A stretch of 64,000 bases of DNA from Guadua angustifolia (GCA_036346375.1 CM070518.1:3914182-3978181), one strand, 5' to 3'; shown: positions 10,605 through 21,991, numbered from the stretch's first letter. Notes: a model not told the origin generated them from the letters alone. Translations and numbers: made by a program.

Positions 10605-11220
10605 TTAACGGCGTCCTACAAGGTCGACCATACAATGCCTCGAAGGTGACATCTGAAGACTTGCCTGATAGCTATTGTTGTAACTGAATTCTGCATACGG
10701 CAAACATTTATCCCAAGTCGATGTATAAGCTAACGCACAGGCTCTTAACATATCTTCTAATATATGGTTGACTCTTTCAGTCTGCCCATCCGTCTGCGGG
10801 TGATAAGCCGTACTGAAGTTCAAACGGGTGCCCATTGCTGTATGCAATTTATCCCAAAATCTTGAGGTAAATTGGGTACCTCTGTTTGATACTATCTTCT
10901 TTGGTACCCCATGTAAGCAAACGATTCTTGCCATGTATAACTCTGCTAACTTATCTCCCGAATAGGTTGTCTTTACCGGTATGAAGTGTGCGACTTTTGT
11001 CAACCGGTCCACGATGACCCATATGGAGTCATAACCTCCTTGCGTCCTTGGCAATCCAGTAATGAAATCCATTCCGATTTCTTCCCATTTTCACTCTGGT
11101 ATTTTCAATGGCTGCAGCAGTCCTGCTGGTCTCTGATGCATAGTTTTGACTCGCTGGCATACATCGCATAGTGCTACGTGTTCAGCAACTTCTCTCTTCA
11201 TATTCGGCCACCAGAATCTC
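10605..11220 (-). pseudogene. Gypsy A integrase zinc-binding and catalytic core
   Basis: The open part (10605-11072) begins MDFITGLPRTQGG, with the first catalytic Asp, and continues through VDRLTKVAHFIPVKTTY, SNRGTQFTSRFW (normally SDRG, so the second catalytic Asp is replaced by Asn) and FSTAYHPQTDGQTERVNH with the catalytic Glu. Just upstream (11073-11220) the frame gives CDVCQRVK, the end of the HHCC zinc-binding region, interrupted by a TGA at about 11093-11095 where a Trp codon is expected. With a stop and a lost catalytic residue, the enzyme is dead. Confidence 0.88.
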
Positions 11221-11224
11221 TCTT

Positions 11225-11953
11225 TTAAGTCTTGGTACATTTTTGCACTTCCTGGATGAATCGAATACTTGGAGTCATGAGCTTCCTCGAGATGCTTGCT
11301 TGACTCCTTTTGTTAGGTACACAAATACGCTCTTTCATCCACAAGGCGCCTTGTTCATCCAGCTTAAATTCTTTTGCTTGTTCTTCCTCCATCCTGGCCT
11401 TGATTCGCTTGATCATCTCATCGTCCTTCTGACCCTCTCTAATCTGGTCTTCCAAGATAGGCTTTACTTCCAAGGCAGCTACGAATCCTACCGGAACAAC
11501 TTCCAATTTCAACTTCTGAAGGTCCTTGCACAATTCTCCCTGGCTTTCTTCCTTGATCGCATTTTGACTATGACTTTTTCGACTCAAGGCATCAGCCACT
11601 ACATTGGCCTTGCCGGGATGATAATGGATACCCATGTTATAATCATTGATCAGTTCCAACCATCTCCTTTGTCTCATGTTCAGGTCAGATTGAGTGAAAA
11701 TGTATTTAAGGCTCTTATGATCTATATACACCTCACATCTATTGCCAATAAGATAGTGACGCCAGATCTTCAGGGCATGCACTACAGCTGCTAATTCTAG
11801 ATCGTGCGTCGGGTAATTCCCTTCATGTGGCCTTAATTGCCTTGATGCATAGGCTACTACCTTTCCATTTTGCATCAACACGCATCCAAGTCCTTGGCGT
11901 GATGCATCACAGTAAATATCAAAACTCTGTTGCACATCTGGTTGCACTAACAC
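11225..11953 (-). pseudogene. Gypsy A RNase H domain and connection
   Basis: A 242-residue open frame that starts inside the polyprotein. FDIYCDASRQGLGCVLMQNG holds the first catalytic Asp of the retroelement RNase H. RPHEGNYPTHDLELAAVVHALK holds the Glu, and YIDHKSLKYIF the next Asp. HPGKANVVADALSRK is the usual end. After that comes a linker toward integrase that ends in frame decay. RNase H degrades the RNA strand of the RNA-DNA hybrid during reverse transcription. The large open frame on the opposite strand (11171-11794) is a shadow. Confidence 0.9.
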
Positions 11954-11968
11954 CGGTGCTGATGTCAG

Positions 11969-12960
11969 TCATTTTTTCAATTCCTGAAATCTTCTCTCAC
12001 AGTCTGGTGTCCAAACAAACTTCTTTTCTTTCTTTAACAATTGCGTAATTGGTCTAGTGATTGTGGAAAATCCCTCTATGAATCGGCGGTAATAACCCGC
12101 CATTCCAAGGAAACTTCGAACTTGCGAAACTGTCCTGGGCGACTCCCAATGCAGCACTGCTTCGACCTTACTTGGGTCTACTGCGATTCCCTCTGCGGTC
12201 ATTACATGTCCTAGGAAATCCACCTGACTTTTCCAGAAATCGCACTTACTGAATTTTGCGTACAATTGTTGCTCTCTTAACCTTTCCAGCACTAATCTCA
12301 AATGTTGTGCGTGCTCTTCATCCGTCCTTGAGTAAACCAAAATATCGTCGATGAATACGACCACAAATTTATCTAAGTATTCCATAAACACTTTGTTCAT
12401 TAAGTTCATAAAGTAAGCAGGCGCATTTGTCAATCCGAATGACATAACGGTGAACTCGTAGTGTCCATATCTTGAAGAAAACGCGGTCTTGGGTATGTCC
12501 TCTATCTTGATTTTCAACTGGTGATATCCTAACCTGAGGTCGATTTTGGAAAAATACTCCTGCTCCTCTTAATTGATCGAAAAGATCATCTATCCGGGGT
12601 AATGGGTATTTATTCTTTATTGTCACTTCATTGAGCGCACGATAATCTATACACATACGAAAACTTCCGTCTTTCTTCTTAACGAACAGGACCGGTGCTC
12701 CCCATGGTGATGAGCTCGGTCTAATGAATCCTTTCTCCAACAACTCCTCAATCTGTTTCTTCATCTCTACCAACTCTTCGGTGGACATCCGATATGGTCT
12801 CTTTGCTATTGGTGCTGTTCTAGGTACTAGATCAATTACAAACTCTATGTCTCTGTCTGGTGGCATTCCTGGTAATTCCTCGGGAAAGACATCTGGGTAT
12901 TCACTGACCACTGGTACATCCCTTATACTGACGGTTTCCAAATTGTTTACTAACATCTGA
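11969..12960 (-). pseudogene. Gypsy A reverse transcriptase, frameshifted
   Basis: The fingers and palm are covered by two frames. The upper part (to about 12550) gives RPYRMSTEELVEMKKQIEELL, then SSPWGAPVLFVKKKDGSFRMC and RALNEVTIKNKYPLPRIDDLF. A single-base shift near 12550 moves the rest into the frame 11969-12517, which continues with KTAFSSRYGHYEFTVMSFGL and the active-site VFIDDILVYS, then FLGHVMTAEGIAVDP in the thumb. The YxDD-type motif is present as FIDD. The frameshift is the only obvious lesion in this domain, so the copy is relatively recent. Confidence 0.92.
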
Positions 12961-13337
12961 CCTCCTCGAACTTTCATTGCTCGAAACTCCACTTTTCTAC
13001 CATCGGGGCTCTCGATAGACACGACTCTTCGTCCGCAGTCTAATATAGCCTTATGTTTGGTCAACCAATCCATTCTCAGGATAACATCCAGGGTTTGGGT
13101 ATCTAATATAATAAGGTTCGCTAGGAACTCTACTCCTTTTTTTATTAACTTAACCCCAGAACATCCGACCTTAGAACGGAGTTCTGATCCAGGGGATTGA
13201 ACTAGAAGTGTACTTTTAAGATTAACCACATCCAGATCATTTGTCATGGCAAAATCTCGAGAAATGAACGAATGTGAAGCTCCTGAATCGAATAATACTG
13301 TAGCTGGCACTGAGTTGACTAGGAACTTACCAAGCAC
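12961..13337 (-). pseudogene. Gypsy A aspartic protease
   Basis: The N-terminal part of the 322-residue frame carries TVLFDSGASHSFISRDFA, with the DSGA catalytic triad of a retropepsin-like protease, and later ILDTQTLDVILRMDWL, the typical second half. It is fused in frame to the start of reverse transcriptase, as usual for this gypsy type, and cleaves the polyprotein. Start codon choice is not meaningful, because the native protein is a gag-pol product. Confidence 0.88.
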
Positions 13338-13352
13338 GACGTCCGTAGCATT

Positions 13353-14511
13353 CTAGACTTCGTCTGCTGCAATGTGATTGACCCTGCCTCGAGAGAATGC
13401 TTGCGGCGTAGTCCCAGCTGGTGCAGGTCCTCGACTTCCTCCGTGGACAGGGGTCTTGGCTAGTGTGCTCCCTAAGTTGAAGCGCACTGGGGTCACTCCT
13501 CCTTTCTTGGGGCACATATTGGCGAAATGTCCGGTTTCGTTTTGCTGATTTCCACTACCCTGATTATTAACTCTGACAGGAGTTTGAGGGGTTTGTCCGG
13601 CTGGTCTTGGCATTGGCGGCGGTGTCTTGACAATGCTTCCCTGCTGAAATCTAGGGAATTGTTGGGGTATCATTCTTGTTTTCTGATGACCTTGACGTCC
13701 TCCTTGCAGAGACATGTGGCGTTTACGGTTATCATCCAGTTCCTTGCGCTTGTCCTCGATCTGGCGCCTTGTTCTAACTCTTGAAAATCCGGGAAGGTGT
13801 GGGTAATCACCCCACTGCGATCTGTGTTAAGTCCCTTGAAGCGGGATTATGCGGCCTTGTCGATCGCTCGTCTTACGGGCGTAGCGTGCAAGTTAGGTGA
13901 ACTTATTTAAATAATCGACCCTTGGTGGCCTCCTGCTTCAATGCTCTGAATTCCTCTTTTTCAATTCCATGATACCCTCGGCACATGGTATTGACGAAAA
14001 GCTATGGTGAATTCTTCGGGTAATTTCTGCGGGTTCTCTGTGGCCTTGATAGTTCTCCCACCATTAATTGCGGTTCCTTCGGTGGTGAGAGGCATAAAGC
14101 ACCCTCTCGTTTCCTTCACCTGCGTTATGTGCAATTTCCTTTCGATGGTTCTCAGCCAATCATCTGCCTCCAAGGGGCTAGCGTTACCGGAAAAGGTGGG
14201 CGGTCGAGTCCTCATGAATTCGGACAATCTCGAGTAGGGACGCGGCCCATTGTTCACAGCTTGATTGTTGGCGGTTGCTTGAGTGTTGATCTGTTTGTCT
14301 TGTGGCCATCATCTTCGTGATTAATCGAGTCATCTTTGCAAGAAATGCTCCTAGATTCTGCATGTCGATTGGCGGAGCTGCCTGCGGTGGTGGCGTACCG
14401 TTCTAACTGCCTCCTGGGCGCGAACCACTGCCTCCTGCTCCGTTGTTGCGAGTGTTCACCATCTGTTGATTTCTTCGACGGTTTAGAGATGAGGGGGAAA
14501 AGAATAGACAA
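13353..14511 (-). pseudogene. Gypsy A gag, internally deleted
   Basis: The 98-residue frame at 13961-14257 has the chromoviral capsid start LSEFMRTRPPTFSGNASPLE and DDWLRTIERKLHITQ, but then reaches AFRQYHVP after far fewer residues than expected, so a large part of the capsid region is gone. The frame at 13353-13715 carries the nucleocapsid tail, with GHFANMCPKKG. The first two Cys of the CCHC zinc knuckle are not present in frame. Bases 13790-13930 hold the junction. Gag packages element RNA; this copy cannot do so. Confidence 0.8.
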
Positions 14512-14784
14512 GTATAGGAACTTATACGGAGAAACAAGTGTAACTTAAGAACCAATAATCATTCAAGCATAAATAATAATTAGGGGTGGTTTATTACATA
14601 GTCTAGGGACTATGCAACCACAATATCAGTCACAAACATCACATCAATAATTCATTACAACATCGCATACTAATGTTCGAAATAAAAGACACGACTCAAC
14701 ACAACTGAGTCTCAACGCAAAAGCCGATCACTGCAATTCTGACAAAGCATCACTCATCGAGCCAACCCGGCTCTGACTCGCCGA

Positions 14785-15477
14785 TCACGTAAACCGGCGG
14801 GTGAGCTGGCATCGGGGCGAACTGGTCCCCATGCCCTCCCACTGGTGCGGCTGGGGGCACCCTGTTCTTGGTCCTCCGTGGCGCAGCTCCTCCGCTCCTC
14901 CTCCTCGTCGTCGTCGAGCTCCATGACGACATCTGGCTCCCGTGGCGTCAGAGAGCCTCCTCGGCTCGGCGATCCTCTGAGCAGCGTGCTCTCGGTCTCC
15001 GTAGAGCAACCTCGGTCTCCTCGAGCAGCAGTACACTTCTGAAGCTCCGTGGTCGTGGCGTCCATAACCTCCTCTGTGCGTGGCGAACACGCCCAGTGCC
15101 ACAGCGGCGTCGTCCTCTAGCTCAAGCGCGCTGAAGAGGTCCTCCGCGTGCGGAAGTGCACCTGGCGGTGTCCCACACTTCGTGGCCGTGGCCCTGGCGA
15201 TCCGATGCAACGCAACGGGCACACTCTGTATGCCCGCCTCGTAGCTAGCTCGCTTTACTGAGGCTAAGCGACGACTAACATCGCGCGTGCTCCGGCGTAC
15301 AAGGTAAGTCGTCTCCCAACCGCGAGCAATCCCATTGACTATCGGTGCGGGACTTGTAGAGTGGACGATCGAAGCCTCCCAACACAGGAGCATCCTCGAG
15401 CTCATGGCGTAGCCTCCGTGGCGCTCTCCAAAGAGTGGACCATCCGCATCTGCCAAAGCAGCAGCGTCGAACAACAA
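14785..15477 (-). CDS. Long leader reading frame of gypsy A, function unknown
   Basis: Between the primer site and gag, on the sense strand of the element, a 230-residue frame is open without a stop. It opens right after a TAA, and the first ATG is about 25 codons in (GGYAMSSRMLLCW), so translation from a normal start would give about 205 residues. Recognisable stretches are ARGWETTYLVRRSTRDVSRR and RASYEAGIQSVPVALHRIAR; the C-terminal third is Arg-rich and low-complexity. I do not recognise a domain. It could be an N-terminal extension of gag or an accessory protein. Its openness in an otherwise damaged element is notable. Confidence 0.5.
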   Translation of the reverse strand: MLFDAAALADADGPLFGERHGGYAMSSRMLLCWEASIVHSTSPAPIVNGIARGWETTYLVRRSTRDVSRRLASVKRASYEAGIQSVPVALHRIARATATKCGTPPGALPHAEDLFSALELEDDAAVALGVFATHRGGYGRHDHGASEVYCCSRRPRLLYGDREHAAQRIAEPRRLSDATGARCRHGARRRRGGGAEELRHGGPRTGCPQPHQWEGMGTSSPRCQLTRRFT

Positions 15478-15648
15478 TTTTTAAAAGAATCTGAAAATGA
15501 AGAATCTGACGAGAGGTATGAAGTAAGGAAGAAGGGATAAGTCAAGATTTCATTGATTATTCTTGTCAAGGTTTTAGTCTTTAGAAATTAGCTTTTATCC
15601 TTTCTAAAACGGCCAGTCTAATCTAGGGTTAAGTCCTACAGTCAGTAT

Positions 15649-15661
15649 GGCTCTGATACCA
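15649..15661 (-). promoter_or_regulatory. Primer binding site (initiator tRNA-Met) of gypsy A
   Basis: On the minus strand this is TGGTATCAGAGCC, the standard plant retrotransposon sequence complementary to the 3' end of initiator tRNA-Met. It lies 4 bases downstream of the 5' LTR and primes minus-strand DNA synthesis. It also fixes the orientation of the element. Confidence 0.92.
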
Positions 15662-15665
15662 TCCC

Positions 15666-18600
15666 TGTCGTGCCCCGAATTCACGAATTCGGACACTCTG
15701 TGTATTTTGTACTAGTCCAGAATCACGCTAGTACACACAGGGTAAAAAGGTTGAAGTACCATAATCATACACAGCGGAAAAAACTAATAAAGTACTTCAA
15801 GCATAATATAATCGAGTTACAAGACCTTATGGTCACCTTACAATAATTCGCCACGCAGGGCGATAAATATCAAAGTAGCACAAGTTTATCAGCGGAAACA
15901 AAAGCGAATTAATGAACCCTTCATAACCACAGGCTACTGAGTGCGGCTCAACCCTTTAGTCTTCTTGGCCTTCGATGAACTCCTCCTCCCATGCTGGCAC
16001 GGCTTCTTCTTCTAAGGTTTTTGTCGATGCAAGGGTGAGTATACGACATACTCAACAAGTCATGTACAATGCAGGTCTACTACTACATGCATGGCTTATT
16101 CCAAGGGAAAGGCTTAATTGGTTATTTTGCATAAAGCAGCATTTCTTTAAACAGGTAATCCTATTAGATTAAAAGCAGTAAAACCAATATTAATAATAAT
16201 TAATTTCTCAATTCTTTTCCAAGGGTTTGGCACACAGCCCTAATTTCATTCATCATTCTTTTAGCACACAGCCACCCATTCCACGTTTCATTTTGAAAAT
16301 CTAACCCTTGACTGTAATCACCGAGCAATGTCGAAGATCATGACACGGCTATCGAATAGATTCACACACACACTCTGCAGAGGTACACTTTACCCACGAG
16401 GATCGATCGCTCACCACACAGAGATTGATTGCAACAAAGTCTTTCAGAGACTAACATTTAACCGATGAACCCCTCCGATACTTCCTTCTAACACTTCCCT
16501 CACTCAGAGGCGAAGTTTAGGCGAGCAAATACTGTTGAATAGGTACCAAGCCGTAGCAGTGCGCTGTACGCTTCTGATTACCTTTGGTGTGCAAATCACC
16601 CGAGGTTTCAAAGGAAGAGGTTAGAAACCTACTTAACTAGGTCCGTCCCATTAGGACAAGTGGTTGTACACGGAACTTCGGTTCAAAGGCTCGCAAGGTT
16701 AAGTCCTTAATTGTCCCGGGCAAGACATCCATTTTACACTTCTCGCACACCGACCTTCACAATCTTTCATACAACCGTTGCCACACAAGCCCACAGCACG
16801 AAGCCTTCTTGCCACTTGCCCGGTCCAAATCATTTCCCACCCGCTTTTGCATTATTGCAACACATGCCAATGCCCACTTCATTGTATGAGTAGAACCACA
16901 CAGTCGCCACCCTCAATTCCATTTCATGACATAATCGCATTATTTCAAAATCGTTCCATAATTGTTTAGCCAACATTCGTTTGCAATTTGAAAGACATTC
17001 AACGCATATGGCGGGCTAGCGACTATTCACAGTCTAGCCTCCGTGTTGGCATCATATTAGCATCAACATATTAACATCTTAGGGTGGACAAAGATTTCAG
17101 GGCATATAAACATTATAATCAAGGTGGCATAAACAAGTTTGGCTTTTAACTACCATTTCCCAATTTAACCAATATTGTTTGTATTTATCATAGCATGCAA
17201 TATGGAAATCAAAATATACTTTGAAAACTAGGCGCAAAATGGTCAAAGCATGACTTGCCTTCAAAAAGCTGTTGGTTCTGGTCAAAGCTCTGCGACGGGT
17301 CTTCAAATTCTCCTTCGGCGAATTTCGGCAACTCGGGGTCTATGCGCACACAAGCAAGCATACAATGAACACCCAATATAGACAACAAAACCATCACCAA
17401 AAATAAAATAAAAATCACTATTAAATAGCTTACATTTTTACAAATTTTTGGGCACTGGAATCACCCAAATCCGAGTTAAAATGCGAAAGTTATAGCATTT
17501 TTAAGTTTGCTAAAATTCAATAAAGAAATAACCAAATTAAATGATTTATTTTTCTACTGAAAATCCGGATTAATTCCCTTTCGGCGACACGTGCCGGCAC
17601 CTGGATGAAACCACGTCACTCCCGCCGCTAACAAGTGGGCGGATAGCGTCATCTTGGCGTCGGCTCTACCGACGGTCCACCCAGCGACAAGCGGGCGGTG
17701 AGCGATCTTTGGGACCAACCGAGACCGCCGCCGCGGCGAGGAAGTATCATGCCACGTGGCGCATTTCTTGGGGCGTTGGATTCAAATCAGCGATCGGTCG
17801 TTCTGCGAAGGCCGCTGGCAAGATAGCCTCGTGGCGCAACAGCGGTTGGATTGGAAATCTCTCGCTGATTGCGGAGAGTTTCTTGCTCATCGCACATCGT
17901 GGACACACGAGCGAGCGATTTCCAACCAGCGGTCGAGATCTACCGTGCATAATCGACTTAACTTCTACGGAGAAGGCGTGGCGCCGCGTCGCCGTTGGAT
18001 GAAATCCGATGGCTACGCTATCGAAGCGATTTACTATTCCTAAGCCTACGCGGCTCCAGCGAGTATCGTTCGATGAAGATCAACGGCCAAGATCTATCTC
18101 TACCGATTCGATTCGTAATTAAAAAGGAAAACGTGGCTTTACCGTGGCGTCGATGCAAATCAACGGTGGAGGTGAGTCGCGGCGTTGAAGAAAGCGGCGG
18201 TGCTCGTTCTTTGGAGTTGAAGAAGATGAAGTGGCTTGGCGTTCTGGCGTCTCGGTCGGATGGAGTGGCTCGGCAGACGGCGTGTCACAACCAACCGGCG
18301 AAGGTCTCAAGGGCGGCGGAAAGCGACGGACGGCGGCGAAACACGAAGGAAACCGTGGTAGGGAAGAGTGTGAACTACGGCGAGCAAGTGGGAGAGCTTG
18401 GGAGTGCGAGAGCTATCGAGTGAACGGACCGAATGCGCGGGGTGGTCGGACACGTTAAATGGGCTCTTGTGACGGCGATTGAGGAGCCTTGGAACTCGCG
18501 AAAATCCCGGCAAATCTCCCGACCAGCAGGCGACGGCGGTGCGACAATCGCCTCGTCCCGAGACTGTGCGGTCACATCGACCGTCTGATCGCGATCCAAC

Positions 18601-19053
18601 GGTGCGGGTTGAATCACGGTTCGGCGAAACGGTACGCAAGCGCAGCCGTTCGATCAAGATCCAACGGTGGAGGACGGGCGGCGATTAGGGTTTCGGCGTC
18701 AGCACAGTGTTGGGCTCGGCCCGACACTGTAGCTAGCAATTTTCTCAGCTTTTCCAATAAAAATAAAAGCAGAAATTCAAAGTAAATATTTGGGGTACTA
18801 AAAATACCCAAAAAATTCTAGAAAAATTCTAGAAAATATTTCAAGGTATTTAGAGCTTAAATAAAATATTTTCATTTATTTTTGATAAATACTTTTTCTG
18901 ATATTGATTAATCAAGAGAAGAATAATTCAATTTGATTTTATTTAAATCCAAAAATTCAGATAAAATCAATTAAATGCAAATAAACTTTAATTAATTCAC
19001 AAAAATCCAAATAACTCCAAAAATTAAAATCGGGCCAAATTCGGGACGTTACA
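15666..19053 (-). repeat. 5' LTR of gypsy A
   Basis: A 3,388-bp copy of the repeat at 6557-9988. It begins TGTCGTGCCCCGAATTC and ends GGGACGTTACA on the + strand. It should contain the promoter (minus-strand direction), but I could not place a TATA box with confidence. Confidence 0.93.
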
Positions 19054-19058
19054 CCCGA

Positions 19059-20062
19059 CTAGGTGTGGTTTGAAGCGACCACAACCGTAAGAGCTCTTTC
19101 ATTACCATGGCGCCTTCGCTTATGGGCCGTCGAATGCTCTAGTCTTCAAGCCTCTCAATACCAGGCGTTGGCATGCTCAGCTTGGCCATTGCTCTTGGGA
19201 TGGGCCACCGAAGCAAAGCATACCTTGGTGTTTATCTCTTCGCAGAACTCCAGGAAAGCCACGCTGGTGAACTGAGTGTCGTTGTCGGTGATAATGCGAT
19301 TGGCGACTCCAAAGCGGGTGAAGATCCCGTGGATGAACTTGATAGCAGCGGAAGCCATGATGGCACGTACTACTTCAGTTTCGATCCACTTAGTGAACTT
19401 GTCGATAGCGACGAACAGGTGGGTAAAGCCCCTGGTGGCCGCGAGAACGGGCTCAGATATCCGGCCCGCACGCGAATGGCCAGAGGCGGGATGGTTTGCG
19501 CTTGGGGAGTCGATGGATTTGCTGGCGAAGAATTGGCATGCCGCATCTCCTTACCGGCTCGCAAGCATCACGGAGGCGATAGGCGATAAAATCATTGGCG
19601 GGCAGCTTTGCCAACAAGCGTCCGTGGGACATATGGCTCCGCACATGCCTCCATGGATATCGGAGAGCGGCGCTCCCTCTTCCCGAGTGATGCACTTGGT
19701 GAGAATTCGCCGCTCTGGCGGTAAAGGTTCCCACCTACGAGTATAGCACTTGGCCTTCGTGCAATTTTCTCAGCTGAGGCATCATCGTTGGGGATCTCTC
19801 GGTCTCGCAGGAAGGTTAGGATGGGGTCCATCCACTGGCCTTCCCGGCCAAGAGTGGCGATCACTCGGTGATCGCCCGCGTACTCCGCTTGGCCAGGCTT
19901 TTCCCCAAGTGCCGCATCGGCGGCACCGCCGCCTCCCTCCGGATCTGGAAATTTGGCGAGTGTCTTGCCTACCCTCCACGAATTGGAGGCGCATGACAGC
20001 GCACCGCCACCCACGCCAGAATCGGAGGCCGCAGCGGCTGCACCATAGTTCCCTTTGAGCAA
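19059..20062 (-). pseudogene. Gypsy B integrase, N-terminal and core part
   Basis: Minus-strand frames give NLYRQSGEFSPSASLGKRE with upstream linker, then, after frame changes, the catalytic core KFIHGIFTRFGVANRIITDN (second Asp) and FCEEINTKVCFASVAHPKSN followed by GQAEHANA, with the catalytic Glu. The gene breaks at 19058, where gypsy A is inserted, and resumes at 6556 with the tail. Several frameshifts and stops separate the frames. The GC-rich open frames on the other strand (19276-19746, 19750-20058) are shadows. Confidence 0.85.
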
Positions 20063-20597
20063 GGCGGCGATGGGCGGTCGTGCGCGATCTTTTTCAAGAC
20101 CCGGCCGGGCGAGGTTCCTGAGGACATGAGCTGTGAGAGCTCGTCCGCTAGATGGTTGTCACGTCGAGGGATATGGATATATCCCAGTCCTTCGAAGTGG
20201 CGCTCCATCTTCCTGACCTCTGCCAAGTAGGCGGCCAAGTAGGATCAGAGCATTGAAATTCCTTCCGTGCTAGATTGATGACCAGCAGGGAGTTGCCTTT
20301 AACTTGGAGGCGCCGGACGCCTAACGCCGCGACGGTGCACAGCCCTGCCAGCAGACCCTCGTATTCAGCAATGTTGTTGGTGGCCTTGAAGTCGAGGGTG
20401 ACCACGTACTAGAGGGTGTCACCAGTCGGGGAGACCAGGACAACCCTAGCCCCTGCGCCTTCGAGCTTGAAGGAACCGTCGAAAAACATGGTCCAGGGGG
20501 AAAGGCGCAGGTGCTTCTTCAGCTTCAGGAGCGGCGGGAGTCCACTCGGCAACGAACTCCGCCAACTTCTGACTCTTGATGGCGGTAAGGGTACAAA
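20063..20597 (-). pseudogene. Gypsy B RNase H, second half
   Basis: Minus-strand pieces: LTAIKSQKLAEFVAEWT, then VTLDFKATNNIAEYEGLLAG with the Glu-containing RNase H core, then HIPRRDNHLADELSQL with the last Asp. The frame shifts near 20230. This half is separated from the upstream half by the hAT MITE at 20598-21689. RNase H of this doubled type (two RNase H-like modules) is usual for Tat-type gypsy elements; that point is family knowledge, not proven here. Confidence 0.8.
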
Positions 20598-21689
20598 TAG
20601 GGGTGTAAGCGGGTCGGGTTGTTGGCGGGTAGTAGGTCATCCATACCCTACCCTATTATTTTTTCTCCGAATGCAGGTGCAGGCACGGGTAGTAAAATCG
20701 GGTAGGGTACAGGTAACGGTAGCATTTTCTCTGACGGTAGAAATCGGGTTCGGGTAGTGTGCGGGACGGGTATAATCTGAGATAACGGGTACTTCATCGG
20801 GTAGTGCGAAATACCTAGAATCAAAATATGCAATGAAAACAATCCAACTATCACACTAGTACATCACATAATACAATAGATAATGCCATATAGTCTAACA
20901 AACATACATGATCTCAAATTTTTATGAGAGATTACTAATTTCTTCAGTATCATTATATAGATAATGCCGTATAGTCAGAATTTTATAAATTTTCTTGAGT
21001 GTGATCATGATCTCAAATTTTTATGAGAGATTAATAATTTCTTCAGCATCATTATATAAAATTTTAAAAATTTTATAACATAGTTTGGATAATTTTTCAT
21101 TTCGTTCAAATTTGTCGATAAGCCTTTTAACAGGACAGTAGTACTGTTCGAATTTTTAAAACTTCATGACATTTGATCATCATATAAAAAGTTTATTACA
21201 ATATTATAGATATGTCAGGACCATCCACAAAAAATTTCAAAATTTTATAACCTCGTTTGTTCTAATTTTCATTCGGTTCAAACTTGCGGTCATTTTATCG
21301 GGATAGTAGCAATGTTTGAATTTTAAAATTCCTCAAATTTGATAATCACCTGAAAATTTAATGAGAACATCTATGATGTGTCAGGAACCTTCAAAAAAAA
21401 TTTCAAAATTGTTTGACATCGTTTGATCTATTTTTTGGTCAGTGCAATTTCGTCGAAATTTCAGGAATTAGTAGTACCCGCCGGGTACCCGAATTGTGAA
21501 AATTATCCGGGTACCCGTACCCGACCCGTACCCGCCGGGTATTGCCCATCCGTACCCTACCGTACCGCATCTAACCTACGGGTACTACCGTGCCGTGCGG
21601 CGGGTAGTGTAAAATAGTTTTCCATTAGGGTAATTTTGCCTCCGGGTACGGGTACGGGTCGGGTATTACCCGACCCATTTACACCCCTA
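20598..21689. mobile_element. Complete hAT MITE inserted in gypsy B
   Basis: A 1,092-bp non-autonomous element with perfect 11-bp terminal repeats TAGGGGTGTAA and TTACACCCCTA and an exact 8-bp duplication GGTACAAA (20590-20597, 21690-21697). Subterminal sequence is rich in CGGGTA/TACCCG repeats. The interior (20820-21450) is AT-rich with repeated words such as ATGATCTCAAATTTTTATGA (twice, about 20908 and 21008). No transposase. It interrupts gypsy B RNase H within the sequence encoding KFVP, so it came after gypsy B. The fragment at 264-600 is the same family. Confidence 0.93.
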
Positions 21690-21991
21690 GGTACAAACTT
21701 GAGATAGAATTCCCCCAGCTCTACCGACCATTTGGCGATATGGCCTTCTGCTTCTTGGTTGTGAAGAATCTCTCGCAGGGGGTAGGTAGTGACCACCGTG
21801 ACTTCTCGCTCTTAAAAGTAGTGCCGCAGCTTCCTGGACGCCACTAGGACGGCGTACAACATCTTCTGCACTTGCGGGTATCTGGTCTCTGCCTCGTGTA
21901 GCACCTTGCTGACGTAGTAGACCAGCTTCTGGACGCCTTCCTCTCCGCCACCAAGATCTGCTGAAGGGGCTTGGCGACCCTTTTGCGGTCG
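21690..21991 (-). pseudogene. Gypsy B RNase H, first half (part)
   Basis: Encodes GVQKLVYYVSKVLHEAETRY, then VQKMLYAVLVASRKLRHYF, then TYPLREILHNQEAEGHIAKW and ELGEFYLKFVPR, in two frames separated by a shift near 21810. This is the standard RNase H module after reverse transcriptase. It is cut on one side by the hAT MITE and on the other by the solo-LTR-like block. Confidence 0.85.

Larger units (their letters stand above)
6557..19053 (-). mobile_element. Complete nested gypsy retrotransposon A (chromovirus-like)
   Basis: A 12.5-kb element bounded by TGTCGTGCCC on the left and GGACGTTACA on the right, and flanked by the 5-bp duplication CCCGA (6552-6556, 19054-19058). The long terminal repeats are 6557-9988 and 15666-19053. 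Transcription is on the minus strand: 5' LTR on the right, primer site, leader reading frame, gag, protease, reverse transcriptase, RNase H, integrase, chromodomain-like tail, purine tract, 3' LTR. That order and the C-terminal chromodomain fit the Tekay/Del-type chromoviruses. Coding regions carry frameshifts, stops and a gag deletion, so it is not autonomous. It sits inside the integrase gene of gypsy B and is the younger of the two. Confidence 0.93.

Noticed and set aside
11171..11794. 207-codon + strand open frame
   Set aside because: Antisense shadow of the gypsy A RNase H frame, which has clear catalytic motifs on the minus strand.
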